Under the pieces are notes generated by a model. The model ran no database searches and was not told where the DNA came from. It saw nothing but the letters and a program-made list of their open reading frames with translations. A stretch of 64,000 bases of DNA. Origin: Hydrogenobaculum sp. Y04AAS1. Lineage in GTDB: Bacteria; Aquificota; Aquificia; Aquificales; Aquificaceae. The stretch spans positions 930,001 to 994,000 of the forward strand of contig NC_011126.1 of NCBI RefSeq assembly GCF_000020785.1, written 5' to 3'. The position numbers were made by a program, and so were the translations under genes. How positions within the stretch are numbered: position 1 is the first letter of the stretch; every line of letters begins with the position of its first letter. Below, piece by piece: positions 52,287-60,851 of this stretch.

Positions 52287-52739
52287 GTGAAAAAAGATTT
52301 AACAAACCTTATAAAAAGCGAAGATCTCTACCAGTCCAATGATTTCTTAAGCGAAAGAACAGCTGCTAATTATGTGGCAAAATACCTTATAAGCTATATA
52401 ACCATAGAACTTCAAAACCTACCAAAAGAACATTGGGAAAAAACGTTAAAAACATGGTTAAAAATAATAGCTTTAGCTAAAAGCCTACAAAACAACATGC
52501 AAAGGAGTATGTTTTATCAAGAGAACAAGTTTGACATGGTAATGGAAGGTATCACAGAAGATGTGATACACACAATAAACGGCTTTCAATCTATAAACTT
52601 GCTTTCTAAAGACTTCAAACCTTATGAGCTTATAAAAAAATCCCTTGAAATCATCGTAAAATATCAAAAACATCAAGAATACCAACTCTTTGAAGAACCG
52701 TTTAAGTATCTATGCCAAATCTTTGATGTTAAAACCTAA
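52287..52739 (+). CDS. 150-residue protein of unknown function
   Basis: The protein is soluble and probably all-helical, with alternating hydrophobic and charged residues and no recognised motif. It starts at GTG 52287 with AAAGGAC about 15 nt upstream, so the ribosome site is weak. The 3' end overlaps ksgA by 14 bp, which suggests coupled translation. No family is recognised. Confidence 0.6.
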   Translation: MKKDLTNLIKSEDLYQSNDFLSERTAANYVAKYLISYITIELQNLPKEHWEKTLKTWLKIIALAKSLQNNMQRSMFYQENKFDMVMEGITEDVIHTINGFQSINLLSKDFKPYELIKKSLEIIVKYQKHQEYQLFEEPFKYLCQIFDVKT

Positions 52740-53484
52740 AAAAACATTCGGTCAAAACTTCTTAAAATCAAAAAATATAGCACACTCCATAGTAGAGCTT
52801 TTAGATGTAAAAGAAGATGATACAGTCATAGAAATAGGTCCTGGGCTTGGGGCATTGACAGAGTTTTTATATCAAAAGCCAAAAAAAGAGCTTATATTGG
52901 TAGAACTTGACAAAGATATTTTTGGGCTTTTAGAAAAGAAGTATAAAAATGCTACGCTTTTAAACGAAGACGCTTCTTTGGTAGATCTATCAAGCTATAA
53001 AAATCTCAAGATCATAGGAAACCTTCCTTACAACATGTATGCAAGCATACTTATAAATATGATAAATCAAGAAAAGCATATATCAAAGATGGTTTTTATG
53101 CTTCAAAAAGAAGTGGGAGAAAGACTTATAACAGATTCCAAAGATAAATCTTGGCTTTGGGCATATGCCAACACTTACTTTAATATACATTACGCTTTTA
53201 GTGTACCAGGGAGGTTCTTTGAGCCTGTGCCAAAAGTGACCTCTTGTGTTTTGGTTTTTGATAAAAAAGAAGATACTCCTTCTTTTGAAAAACAAAATTA
53301 TATGGATTTTTTAAAAAAGATGTTTTCCAACAGAAGAAAGATGCTAAAACACAAATTAAATAATATCGAAGATAAATACGCTCTAAAAAGAGTAGAAGAG
53401 CTTTCTTTAGAAGATATAAAATATATTTACAATACGCTTTCGTGTTTTAACAAAAACATCTTTACATCCACACCGGCGTTGTAA
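52726..53484 (+). CDS. ksgA: 16S rRNA dimethyladenosine transferase (KsgA/RsmA)
   Basis: KsgA dimethylates two adenosines in helix 45 of 16S rRNA. From the ATG at 52726 the protein has 252 residues. It has KKTFGQNFL at the N-terminus, the SAM loop EIGPGLGALTEFL near residue 39, and the catalytic NLPYN near residue 97. The frame extends upstream, but this ATG begins right before the conserved KPKKTFGQNFL. The last 58 bp overlap the 3' end of the convergent ogt gene. Confidence 0.94.
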   Translation: MLKPKKTFGQNFLKSKNIAHSIVELLDVKEDDTVIEIGPGLGALTEFLYQKPKKELILVELDKDIFGLLEKKYKNATLLNEDASLVDLSSYKNLKIIGNLPYNMYASILINMINQEKHISKMVFMLQKEVGERLITDSKDKSWLWAYANTYFNIHYAFSVPGRFFEPVPKVTSCVLVFDKKEDTPSFEKQNYMDFLKKMFSNRRKMLKHKLNNIEDKYALKRVEELSLEDIKYIYNTLSCFNKNIFTSTPAL

Positions 53485-53870
53485 CCACCTATGTAATTTT
53501 TATCTTTATAAAAGCCGTTAAACACTACCCTATGACAAGGTATAAATATAGGAAGAGGGTTTAATTTCATAGCGGTGGCTATAGTCCTTTGATGAAGGTT
53601 TAGCTTAGCACCAAGCTCTTTGTAGCTTACAACATTTCCAAAAGTTATATTATTTTTAAGATACATATAAATATCTTTGTATCTATCTGGTATATAAAAG
53701 ATATCTTTATTTTCTATATCTTTTTTTTCTATGAAGTATATATCAAATATATCTTTTATATCCTTTGGTATATGCTCTTTTTCATCGGATATAAAAGGTT
53801 TTATATAAAAAATCTTACCGTTTTTTATATATATGTATAGGTTAAAGTTCTGATACTTGTAAACAAACAT
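53427..53870 (-). CDS. ogt: Methylated-DNA-[protein]-cysteine S-methyltransferase
   Basis: The suicide DNA-repair protein removes alkyl groups from O6-guanine. The 147-residue protein has the active-site IPCHRVV motif (Cys near residue 111), VVSYKELGAKL near 80 and IGGYNAGVDVKMFLLKHE at the end. The N-terminal part is shortened and rich in Ile, Tyr and Lys. Its 3' end overlaps that of ksgA on the other strand. The two terminator hairpins upstream separate it from the porin gene. Confidence 0.92.
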   Translation of the reverse strand: MFVYKYQNFNLYIYIKNGKIFYIKPFISDEKEHIPKDIKDIFDIYFIEKKDIENKDIFYIPDRYKDIYMYLKNNITFGNVVSYKELGAKLNLHQRTIATAMKLNPLPIFIPCHRVVFNGFYKDKNYIGGYNAGVDVKMFLLKHESVL

Positions 53871-53885
53871 AATTTATAAAATAAA

Positions 53886-53903
53886 GCGGGCTTTTAGACC
53901 CGC
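53886..53903 (-). terminator. Second terminator hairpin downstream of the porin gene
   Basis: On the minus strand GCGGG-TCTAAAAG-CCCGC forms a 5-bp stem followed by TTTATTTTATAAATT. It lies between the porin and ogt genes, just before the ogt start, and backs up the first hairpin. Confidence 0.7.
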
Positions 53904-53930
53904 CAAAGGACAAAGCTATGAAAAGCATAA

Positions 53931-53962
53931 AATCCCCCGTCCACTTTATCGTGGCGGGGATT
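53931..53962 (-). terminator. Terminator hairpin directly after the porin gene
   Basis: A long stem (AATCCCC/GGGGATT extended by CG and CCAC/GTGG with two bulges, loop TTTATC) lies 6 bp past the porin stop. On the minus strand TTATGCTTTT follows. With the second hairpin it makes a tandem terminator after a probably abundant mRNA. Confidence 0.75.
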
Positions 53963-53968
53963 AAAAAC

Positions 53969-55366
53969 TTAAAATACGGTTCTTAAAGCAAGTGTCCAGT
54001 CTGTGAAGTTTTTGAGCTGATTATTGCTATTTGCGGTAGCAGTCTTCAAATCACCATTTGGATTTACTATTTGAGCACCCAAAGATATGTTTGCATTTTC
54101 ACCATCTATATAGTAGTTAAAGAATATATCTGTCATAGATACTTTAGCATCTACAAAACCACTACCGTTGGGGTTGGCATAGTAATTTTTATTTTCATCT
54201 TGTTCATATCTTAAAACCAAAGCTGGTTTTCCTATACCTACATATCTATCGTATAAAAGCTGTGTTTGTAAATAATACCCTTGGGCTTCTGGTTGAGCTA
54301 CATCACCGTTATTGTCTTCTGCATATCCTAAATCCTTTTGGTCAAGCCATGCAGCTTGGAAGTTTGGCACAAAATCCCCAAACTTTTGTTCCCACAATAC
54401 ATCAAACGTATAGGCTTTTGCTGTGGTGGAAGATGAAGCACCAGGTAAATTTAATCCAGAAAAAGAACAAGTGTTTGTAGCACCTGTAGTAGCGTTTGTT
54501 CCACATTCTATCTTTTGTTGTTGATAGGCAAAAGCAAATGTCAATGTGTTTTGTTTGCCAAGGAACGTATCTTCATCTACATAACCAGGTGTACCTTTGT
54601 ATCCAAGCATTGTAGGTGTAAACTCTATTCTAAAACCATATTTTAGATTGCTGTTACCGTTTTTACCAGCTTCATAATCGTATTTACCATTACCAGCCAT
54701 GAGGTAGTACTTTATCATGGCATCTTTACCTATATCACCCCAAAGGGCTATACCAGCATCCCGAAAAGAGTTACCCACATCAGAACCAAGCGTAAATGGA
54801 ACAAGAGGGTTTATGAAAGGTTTACTGTTTAAAATGTCAGTGCTCCCCAACAAATTCCCACCATCAGTGTTTATCTCAGATATACCTGGGTTATAGTTCT
54901 CAAGTGGTACTATGAAAGAGTACAAATCACCAAGAGCTACCCTTGACCATGGGTCTAAGAAAAGACCAGCCATAACTTGAGCTTGTGGCATAAACTTAAA
55001 GTTTATAAAAGCATCTTTTATACCAGAAAAAGCCTTAGAACTTGAAGTACCTATACCACCAGTATGAGCTCTTGCAGAACCATCTGGAGCTAAAGCTGTG
55101 TTGTCTGCAAAATCAATGTTTGCGCCAAATTGGACTATTGGGTTTATTTGGCCTGAAAAATAAAGCCTTGCGTTTTCCACCGAGAAGTTGGTGCTGCTGT
55201 GGTCGTTGGTGGTAACGGCACCGTTGTTTTGAGCCCAGATAGCAAGCTTAAGACCTACGTTTGCAAACTCGTTGTCGTTTGCTTTTAATAAGATAGCATC
55301 GGCGCTATGAAGGGGTATCATAGCCATACCAAAAACCGATAGAGCTAGTAATAGCTTCTTTTTCAT
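53969..55366 (-). CDS. Beta-barrel outer-membrane porin
   Basis: The 465-residue precursor has a signal peptide (KKKLLLALSVFGMAMIPLHSADA). After that come alternating strands typical of a 16-18-strand barrel, a conserved N-terminal KLAIWAQ strand, and a terminal Phe (LALRTVF), the outer-membrane assembly signal. The layout (NFSVENARLYFSGQI, PQAQVMAGLFLDPWSR) is like that of phosphate-selective porin-like proteins (OprO/OprP type) of Aquificales, but specificity is unknown. A Shine-Dalgarno AAGGAGG and TATAAT lie upstream. Confidence 0.88.
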   Translation of the reverse strand: MKKKLLLALSVFGMAMIPLHSADAILLKANDNEFANVGLKLAIWAQNNGAVTTNDHSSTNFSVENARLYFSGQINPIVQFGANIDFADNTALAPDGSARAHTGGIGTSSSKAFSGIKDAFINFKFMPQAQVMAGLFLDPWSRVALGDLYSFIVPLENYNPGISEINTDGGNLLGSTDILNSKPFINPLVPFTLGSDVGNSFRDAGIALWGDIGKDAMIKYYLMAGNGKYDYEAGKNGNSNLKYGFRIEFTPTMLGYKGTPGYVDEDTFLGKQNTLTFAFAYQQQKIECGTNATTGATNTCSFSGLNLPGASSSTTAKAYTFDVLWEQKFGDFVPNFQAAWLDQKDLGYAEDNNGDVAQPEAQGYYLQTQLLYDRYVGIGKPALVLRYEQDENKNYYANPNGSGFVDAKVSMTDIFFNYYIDGENANISLGAQIVNPNGDLKTATANSNNQLKNFTDWTLALRTVF

Positions 55367-55462
55367 ACAAACCTCCTTAAGTTTTGATGCTTTTATTATA
55401 AAAAAGAATTGTTAATTTTTCATTAAGATTTCATTTTTCTTTTATAAGGTATATTAATTTGT

Positions 55463-57262
55463 TTATATATTTAGATGCTCTAACTTTTCTTTAAGAAGCT
55501 CTATATCATCTTCTTCGGAAAGCCCAAGATGTTCTAAGAGTTTTCCTATACTTACCCATTTTTTTAGGACCATACCTTGGGTGATAAGCCTATCAAAAGG
55601 CTCTATATGGTCTATAAGGCCTATATCGTATAAAAACTTTTCAAAAAACCTCGAATAAAGAAGATGAAGCACCGCATGCTCTATACCGCCTATATATATA
55701 TCCACATTCATCCATCTATTGGCTATATCTTTATCAAAGGGAAGCTTGTGGTTTTTTGGATCTGTGAACCTCAAAAAATACCAAGAGGAATCAAAAAACG
55801 TATCCATAGTGTCTGTTTCTCTTCTTGCTTTGGCACCGCATTTTGGACATGTAGTATTTACAAAGCTCTCAGATTGTTCTAAAGGGTTTCCGTATCCTGT
55901 GAAGTTTACATCCTTTGGAAGAAGCACCGGCAAATCTTCGTAAGGCACAGGCACTATACCGCAGTTTTGACAGTGTATCATAGGTATAGGGGTTCCCCAG
56001 TAGCGCTGTCTTGATACATTCCAATCTTTTATCTTGTAAGAGATTTTTTTGGTGGCTAAGTTTTTGGCTTTTAAAAACTCTAAAATTTTTTCTTTTGCCT
56101 CATCGGAAGAAAGTCCATCAAAATCTCCAGAGTTTATAAGAATACCCTTTTCTTCGTAAGCTTTTTCATCAAAATCATGGTTGTCGTTTTGGGGTTTAAC
56201 AACAGGTATTATATCAAGCTTGTAAGCTTTGGCAAAATCAAAGTCCCTTTGATCGTGAGCGGGCACTGCCATTATGGCACCTGTTCCATATTCAAAGAGG
56301 ATATAATTTGCCACGTATATGGGTATTTTCTTGCCGTTGGCAGGATTTATGGCGTATAGGCCTGTAAAAACTCCTTCTTTAACAGATGCGGTACCCCTTT
56401 CTCTTGTAGATATATGAGACATTTTTTGTAAGAAATCTTTTACGGCTTGGTTTTCTTTGGATACCTCTTTAGCCAGTGGATGTTCTGGGGCTATAGCCAT
56501 AAAACTAACCCCAAATATCGTATCTATACGTGTGGTAAAAATTTCCAAATATTCAAAATCTTTTAGCTTTGTTTCCAATGGAAACTTTACCAAAGCCCCT
56601 TCGCTTTTTCCTATCCAGTTTCTTTGCTGCATAATTACTTTTTGAGGCCATTTTCCTTCTAAAAGCTCCAAATCTTTTAAAAGCCTTTCAGCGTAATCTG
56701 TAACCTTTATATACCAAGAGGGAATTTCTTTTTGGACAATAAGAGTACCACATCGCCAGCATTTACCATCTATTACCTGCTCGTTGGCAAGCACCGTTTG
56801 ATCGTGAGGACACCAGTTCACAGTGGCGGTTTTCCTATAAACTACGCCTTTTTCATACATCTTTAAAAAAATCCACTGATTCCATTTATAATAATCTGGA
56901 TTGCAAGTGGCAATTTCTCTATCCCAATCGTAAGAAAAACCAAGAGATTTTAACTGAGCCCTCATATAATCTATGTTTTGATAAGTCCAGATATCAGGTC
57001 TTAAGTTGTTTTTTATAGCGGCGTTTTCGGCGGGCAGTCCAAAAGCATCCCATCCCATCGGATGAAGCACGTTATGTCCTTCCATTCTTTTGATACGGGC
57101 TATAGCATCTCCTATTGTGTAGTTTCTTACATGCCCCATGTGTATTTTTCCAGATGGATATGGAAACATCTCAAGTACGTAAAATTTGTTTATGGGTTCT
57201 TGGGTTTTAGATTCTTTTTCCCAGCGTTCTTGCCACTTTTTTTCTATGCTTTTAAAATCCAT
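55463..57262 (-). CDS. leuS: Leucyl-tRNA synthetase alpha subunit (split enzyme, N-terminal half)
   Basis: The protein of 599 residues carries the HIGH motif as HMGH near residue 40, zinc knuckle CPHDQ...CWRC, the whole CP1 editing domain ([33 protein letters not shown]) and the second zinc site CQNC...CPKC. It stops soon after [10 protein letters not shown], about where Aquifex LeuRS alpha (about 634 residues) stops. The KMSKS loop and anticodon domain are missing, and no sequence for them follows. This is the natural two-subunit form, with beta encoded elsewhere. ATG 57262 is preferred over a TTG four codons earlier. Confidence 0.92.
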   Translation of the reverse strand: MDFKSIEKKWQERWEKESKTQEPINKFYVLEMFPYPSGKIHMGHVRNYTIGDAIARIKRMEGHNVLHPMGWDAFGLPAENAAIKNNLRPDIWTYQNIDYMRAQLKSLGFSYDWDREIATCNPDYYKWNQWIFLKMYEKGVVYRKTATVNWCPHDQTVLANEQVIDGKCWRCGTLIVQKEIPSWYIKVTDYAERLLKDLELLEGKWPQKVIMQQRNWIGKSEGALVKFPLETKLKDFEYLEIFTTRIDTIFGVSFMAIAPEHPLAKEVSKENQAVKDFLQKMSHISTRERGTASVKEGVFTGLYAINPANGKKIPIYVANYILFEYGTGAIMAVPAHDQRDFDFAKAYKLDIIPVVKPQNDNHDFDEKAYEEKGILINSGDFDGLSSDEAKEKILEFLKAKNLATKKISYKIKDWNVSRQRYWGTPIPMIHCQNCGIVPVPYEDLPVLLPKDVNFTGYGNPLEQSESFVNTTCPKCGAKARRETDTMDTFFDSSWYFLRFTDPKNHKLPFDKDIANRWMNVDIYIGGIEHAVLHLLYSRFFEKFLYDIGLIDHIEPFDRLITQGMVLKKWVSIGKLLEHLGLSEEDDIELLKEKLEHLNI

Positions 57263-57263
57263 A

Positions 57264-57818
57264 TTAATAATCAAAAAGCATCGCTTTTGCCACTTCTTTT
57301 GCCTTTTCTTTTGAAGTTAATTTTTCTAAAAGCCTAAAACCAAAAACCATAGCCGTAGCTGGACCTCTACTGCTTATAATATTTTCATCTTCTACCACAG
57401 ATTCTTCTTTGTATAGATGTTCGTTAAACTCAAGCTTCACAGATGGATGAGAGGTAATATGCTTATTTTCCACCACACCAGCATTTTTTAGCACCAAAGG
57501 ACCTGCGCATATAGCGCTAACATATTTTTTCTTAGCATTCATTTGATTTATAAGGTTTTTTACTTCTTCACTTTTTTTGAGATTTTCAACACCTATCATA
57601 CCACCAGGGATTATGATCATATCGAGGTTATCTACATCCTTTAGCTCATCTATGGTTACATCAACTTCAATTTTTACATTTCTGGCACTTGGTATGACTT
57701 TATCTTTTACACCTACTATCAAGACTTCTACACCGCCTCTTCTTAATATATCTATGGGGGCTATAGCTTCTACTTCTTCAAAACCAGGTGCCAACAACAC
57801 AGCTACTTTTGCCATCAT
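57264..57818 (-). CDS. DJ-1/PfpI family protein
   Basis: The 184-residue protein has [21 protein letters not shown] at the N-terminus and the nucleophile elbow ICAGP (Cys near residue 105), with the usual E (GFEE) nearby and SHPSVK after. DJ-1 relatives act as chaperones, deglycases or hydrolases, and the role of this one is not known. Two consecutive ATGs (57818, 57815) are possible starts. The first overlaps the upstream stop as ATGA. Its stop abuts the leuS ATG. Confidence 0.88.
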   Translation of the reverse strand: MMAKVAVLLAPGFEEVEAIAPIDILRRGGVEVLIVGVKDKVIPSARNVKIEVDVTIDELKDVDNLDMIIIPGGMIGVENLKKSEEVKNLINQMNAKKKYVSAICAGPLVLKNAGVVENKHITSHPSVKLEFNEHLYKEESVVEDENIISSRGPATAMVFGFRLLEKLTSKEKAKEVAKAMLFDY

Positions 57819-58135
57819 TCCCTCCTTTTTATATCAAACTTCACTTCTTTTGCCCACTCAGGTCTTCTGTTTAACCAACTCATCATATTTTCCAAAGACC
57901 TTGAATAGCAAACCTCACACATCAAAGTCCCGTCATCCATTATCTTAGAGTTATCATCACAGCATTCGGTTATGTTCCAGAATTCGTAGTTATCGTGAAG
58001 TATAAGTTTACCGCAGTTTTTACACTGGTATAGTTTATAGTTTTTGGCTTTTAGTATCTCATCAAAATTATCGTTGGTAACATCTTGCTCAAATATATTT
58101 GATAAAAACTCCAATTGCTCTTTTGAAAATTCCAT
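57815..58135 (-). CDS. Zinc-ribbon-like protein, unknown function
   Basis: A 106-residue protein with two Cys pairs, CKNC (residues 38-41) and CEVC (near 73), plus Cys-Cys near residue 58, which could bind zinc. It has no signal peptide or membrane helix. No specific family is recognised. It lies between the ferredoxin and DJ-1 genes, overlapping the latter by 4 bp, and is probably expressed with them. Confidence 0.65.
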   Translation of the reverse strand: MEFSKEQLEFLSNIFEQDVTNDNFDEILKAKNYKLYQCKNCGKLILHDNYEFWNITECCDDNSKIMDDGTLMCEVCYSRSLENMMSWLNRRPEWAKEVKFDIKRRE

Positions 58136-58145
58136 AAACGCTATA

Positions 58146-58379
58146 TTAAGCCACTTCTTCGTGGGCTTCCGCCATCACCATTTTTATGGCGTTTCTTTTT
58201 AGCATATCAGAGCATACGTATACGCAAAGAGCACATCCTTTGCATCTATTTGTAATCACATAAGCGTGATGTTCATCATCAGAGTACATAAGGGTGTTTG
58301 GTTCTGGACAAAAAAGCGTGCATTGTTTGCAGTTGTATTTGCTGCATTCGTCATTTATAACCTTAGCTACATAATACAT
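58146..58379 (-). CDS. 4Fe-4S ferredoxin-like protein, probable 2-oxoacid oxidoreductase small subunit
   Basis: The 77-residue protein has the clusters CSKYNCKQCTLFCP (residues about 12-25) and CKGCALCVYVC (about 46-56), typical of a bacterial 2[4Fe-4S] domain. The spacing with an additional loop between and the MLKRNAIKMV ending resemble the small ferredoxin-type subunit of pyruvate or 2-oxoglutarate:ferredoxin oxidoreductases used in the reverse TCA cycle. No catalytic subunit genes are nearby, so this is not certain. It starts the ferredoxin-zinc-DJ-1-leuS run. GGAGG precedes it. Confidence 0.75.
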   Translation of the reverse strand: MYYVAKVINDECSKYNCKQCTLFCPEPNTLMYSDDEHHAYVITNRCKGCALCVYVCSDMLKRNAIKMVMAEAHEEVA

Positions 58380-58412
58380 ATCAAGCCTCCTTTGAAAATG
58401 AGATAGTTATAT

Positions 58413-58438
58413 ATTATAACATTTGTTTGGTGTGTCAA
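58413..58438 (-). promoter_or_regulatory. Promoter of the ferredoxin-leuS run
   Basis: Minus-strand TTGACA (58438-58433) and TATAAT (58418-58413) with TGT in front. The spacer is only 14 bp, but the extended -10 may compensate. A GGAGG Shine-Dalgarno sequence follows. Confidence 0.55.
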
Positions 58439-58549
58439 TATGTCTTTTGATAGTATAAGCTTTTTTTGAGCTTTTTATAAGAATATTTTTGCGTTGTGCC
58501 TTTATTTATGGTTTATAATTATATTCTAATACTTATGGAGGTATAGTCT

Positions 58550-58954
58550 ATGCTGCATGCATTTTTTGCAATGTTTACCGGCGTTTACGCTCTAACGGCT
58601 TTTACAACTTATCTTCTTGTGTTTACAATCCTTAAGAAAAAACCAGTTATGATGTTTGGTCTTACAAATCATGGTTTATCGGTGATTTTTGGTATCTTGG
58701 CGGTGCTTACTGGTTTTGGTGCCGAGAGAATATCCTATGTGATGGTGAAAGCCCCGGCGCTTTTTGTATTTTTACACAAATGGATTGCCATATTTACAGC
58801 TCTTTACATAATAGGTACTTTCATATATCTTTGGGTAAAACAAGAAGATGCCGGTAAATTAAAAGGTATAGCTATAGCTGTAACAGGTTTATTTTTCTGT
58901 CTTTTTACGGTATTTTTAGGGCTTGATATCATATTTGATTTTGTAGCAAGATAA
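58550..58954 (+). CDS. Four-helix membrane protein, unknown function
   Basis: The 134-residue protein is almost entirely hydrophobic with four predicted helices (about 3-28, 45-60, 72-95 and 106-130). His residues lie near membrane ends (HAFFAMF, NHGLSV, FLHKWI). Paired His in a four-helix protein could bind haem b, but no family is recognised. TATAAT at 58514-58519 and GGAGG before the ATG look like a proper promoter and ribosome site. It precedes dxs by 13 bp. Confidence 0.65.
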   Translation: MLHAFFAMFTGVYALTAFTTYLLVFTILKKKPVMMFGLTNHGLSVIFGILAVLTGFGAERISYVMVKAPALFVFLHKWIAIFTALYIIGTFIYLWVKQEDAGKLKGIAIAVTGLFFCLFTVFLGLDIIFDFVAR

Positions 58955-58967
58955 TATATTAAATTAA

Positions 58968-60851
58968 ATGAGTATATTAGAACATATAAACAGCGTATTG
59001 GATTTAAAAGAGCTTTCAAAAGAAGAACTAAAGCTTTTAGCCGAAGAAATCAGAGAGTTTATCATAGATGTAACATCCAAAAACGGAGGTCATGTGGCTC
59101 CTGGTCTTGGTACTGTAGAACTTACCATAGCACTTTTGAGGGTTTTTGATGTTCCAAAAGATGTTGTGGTTTGGGATATAGGGCATCAAGCTTACCCTTG
59201 GAAAATACTAACAGATAGGAAAGAGGTATTTCATACACTTAGAAAAAAAGGTGGTATATCTGGGTTCTTAAGAATAGAAGAGAGCTTATACGATGCTTTT
59301 GGGGCTGGGCATAGCTCTACTTCCATATCGGCAGCGGAAGGTTTTAGAGTGGCAAAAGACCTATTAAAAGACGATTCTTATGTAGTAGCCGTTATAGGGG
59401 ACGGTGCCATGACCGCAGGCATGGTATATGAAGCTTTAAACAACATAGGACATCTTCATCATAACAAACTTATAATAATATTAAACGACAACGAAATGTC
59501 TATATCAAAAAACATAGGTGCAATATCCACATATTTAAACAAACTAATCACCGGCAGGCACATACAAGATACAAGAAACAAAATAAAAAATATTTTAGAT
59601 AAAGCTGGGTTTGTACCAAGAAGATTTGCAAAACTTACAGAAGAGTTTGTAAAGGGTTTTGCCACCCCTGGTATTTTGTTTGAAGAGCTTGGTCTAAATT
59701 ACATAGGTATAATAGATGGTCACAACGAGGAAGCCCTTGAAACAACGTTAAAAAACGCAAAATCTATAGATGGACCCGTGTTAATACACATTGTCACAAA
59801 GAAAGGAAAGGGCTACGAACCAGCGGAAGAAAACCCCGTCAAATGGCACGGTGTTGCCCCTTACAAAAAGGAATCCGGTGAAGCTTCAAAAATGTCTGGT
59901 GGTAAATCCTGGACCCAATGCTTTTCCGAAGCGCTTCTTAAAATAGCAGAGCTTGATGAAAGAGTGGTAGCCATAACCCCAGCCATGAAAGAGGGTTCTG
60001 GTCTCGTGGATTTTGCTAAAAAATATCCAGATAGGTTTTTTGACGTTGGCATAGCCGAACAGCACGCCGCTACTTTTTCTGCTGGGCTTGCTGCAGGTGG
60101 CTTAAAGCCGGTTTTGGCTTATTATTCTACTTTTATGCAAAGAGCCTACGACCAAATAATACACGATATAGCTCTTCAAAATCTAAACGTTGTTTTTGCA
60201 GTGGATAGAGCTGGTTTAGTAGGAGAAGATGGGCCTACACACCACGGAGTTTTTGATATATCGTTTTTAAATTGTATACCAAACATCGTTATATCATCTC
60301 CCAAAGACAATCTTGAGCTTTTAGACCTTCTTTACACCGCCATAAATTCCAACAAACCGTTTGCAATAAGATATCCAAGAGGAGAAGCGGTTTTATCCAA
60401 AGAAGAAAGAGCACCAAAGCTTATAAAAATAGGTAAATGGGAAGTGTTAAAGCCCGGTACAGATATAGCTATACTTACAAACAGTTATCTTTTAAAAGAA
60501 GCTTTAGAAGCATCTTATGAGCTTTTAGAGCATGGTATAAACATAGAAGTGGTAAATGCAAGGTTTATAAAACCTTTAGACGAAGATATGCTATTTGATA
60601 TAGCAAAAAGGTTTAACGCTGTTCTTAGTATCGAGGACGGGGTATTAAAAGGAGGTTTTGGAGCCTCTATTTTAGAGTTTTTTAATGACAATATGTTAGA
60701 CGTAAAAATGTATAGGATAGGTATTCCAGACAAGTTTGTAGAACATGCTTCTCAGAAAGAGCTAAGAGAGATGTTTAACCTTACAAAAGACGGTATTAAA
60801 AAGTTTATATTAGAGCATATAGTTGCATCTCAAAAGTTAGAAAACTTTTAA
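58968..60851 (+). CDS. dxs: 1-deoxy-D-xylulose-5-phosphate synthase
   Basis: This thiamine diphosphate enzyme joins pyruvate and glyceraldehyde-3-phosphate as the first step of the MEP pathway and supplies pyridoxal synthesis as well. The 627-residue protein has VWDIGHQAYPWKILTDR near residue 68, the ThDP motif GDGAMTAGM near 144, GIAEQHAATFSAGLA near 363 and DRAGLVGEDGPTHHG near 410. ispH at 49 kb is the last enzyme of the same pathway. Its 3' end overlaps the convergent PP2C gene by 15 bp. Confidence 0.97.
   Translation: MSILEHINSVLDLKELSKEELKLLAEEIREFIIDVTSKNGGHVAPGLGTVELTIALLRVFDVPKDVVVWDIGHQAYPWKILTDRKEVFHTLRKKGGISGFLRIEESLYDAFGAGHSSTSISAAEGFRVAKDLLKDDSYVVAVIGDGAMTAGMVYEALNNIGHLHHNKLIIILNDNEMSISKNIGAISTYLNKLITGRHIQDTRNKIKNILDKAGFVPRRFAKLTEEFVKGFATPGILFEELGLNYIGIIDGHNEEALETTLKNAKSIDGPVLIHIVTKKGKGYEPAEENPVKWHGVAPYKKESGEASKMSGGKSWTQCFSEALLKIAELDERVVAITPAMKEGSGLVDFAKKYPDRFFDVGIAEQHAATFSAGLAAGGLKPVLAYYSTFMQRAYDQIIHDIALQNLNVVFAVDRAGLVGEDGPTHHGVFDISFLNCIPNIVISSPKDNLELLDLLYTAINSNKPFAIRYPRGEAVLSKEERAPKLIKIGKWEVLKPGTDIAILTNSYLLKEALEASYELLEHGINIEVVNARFIKPLDEDMLFDIAKRFNAVLSIEDGVLKGGFGASILEFFNDNMLDVKMYRIGIPDKFVEHASQKELREMFNLTKDGIKKFILEHIVASQKLENF

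Noticed and set aside
55463-55600. leuS truncated by mutation
   Set aside because: The end point agrees with the Aquifex alpha subunit and no remains of KMSKS or the anticodon domain follow, so a natural split is more likely.
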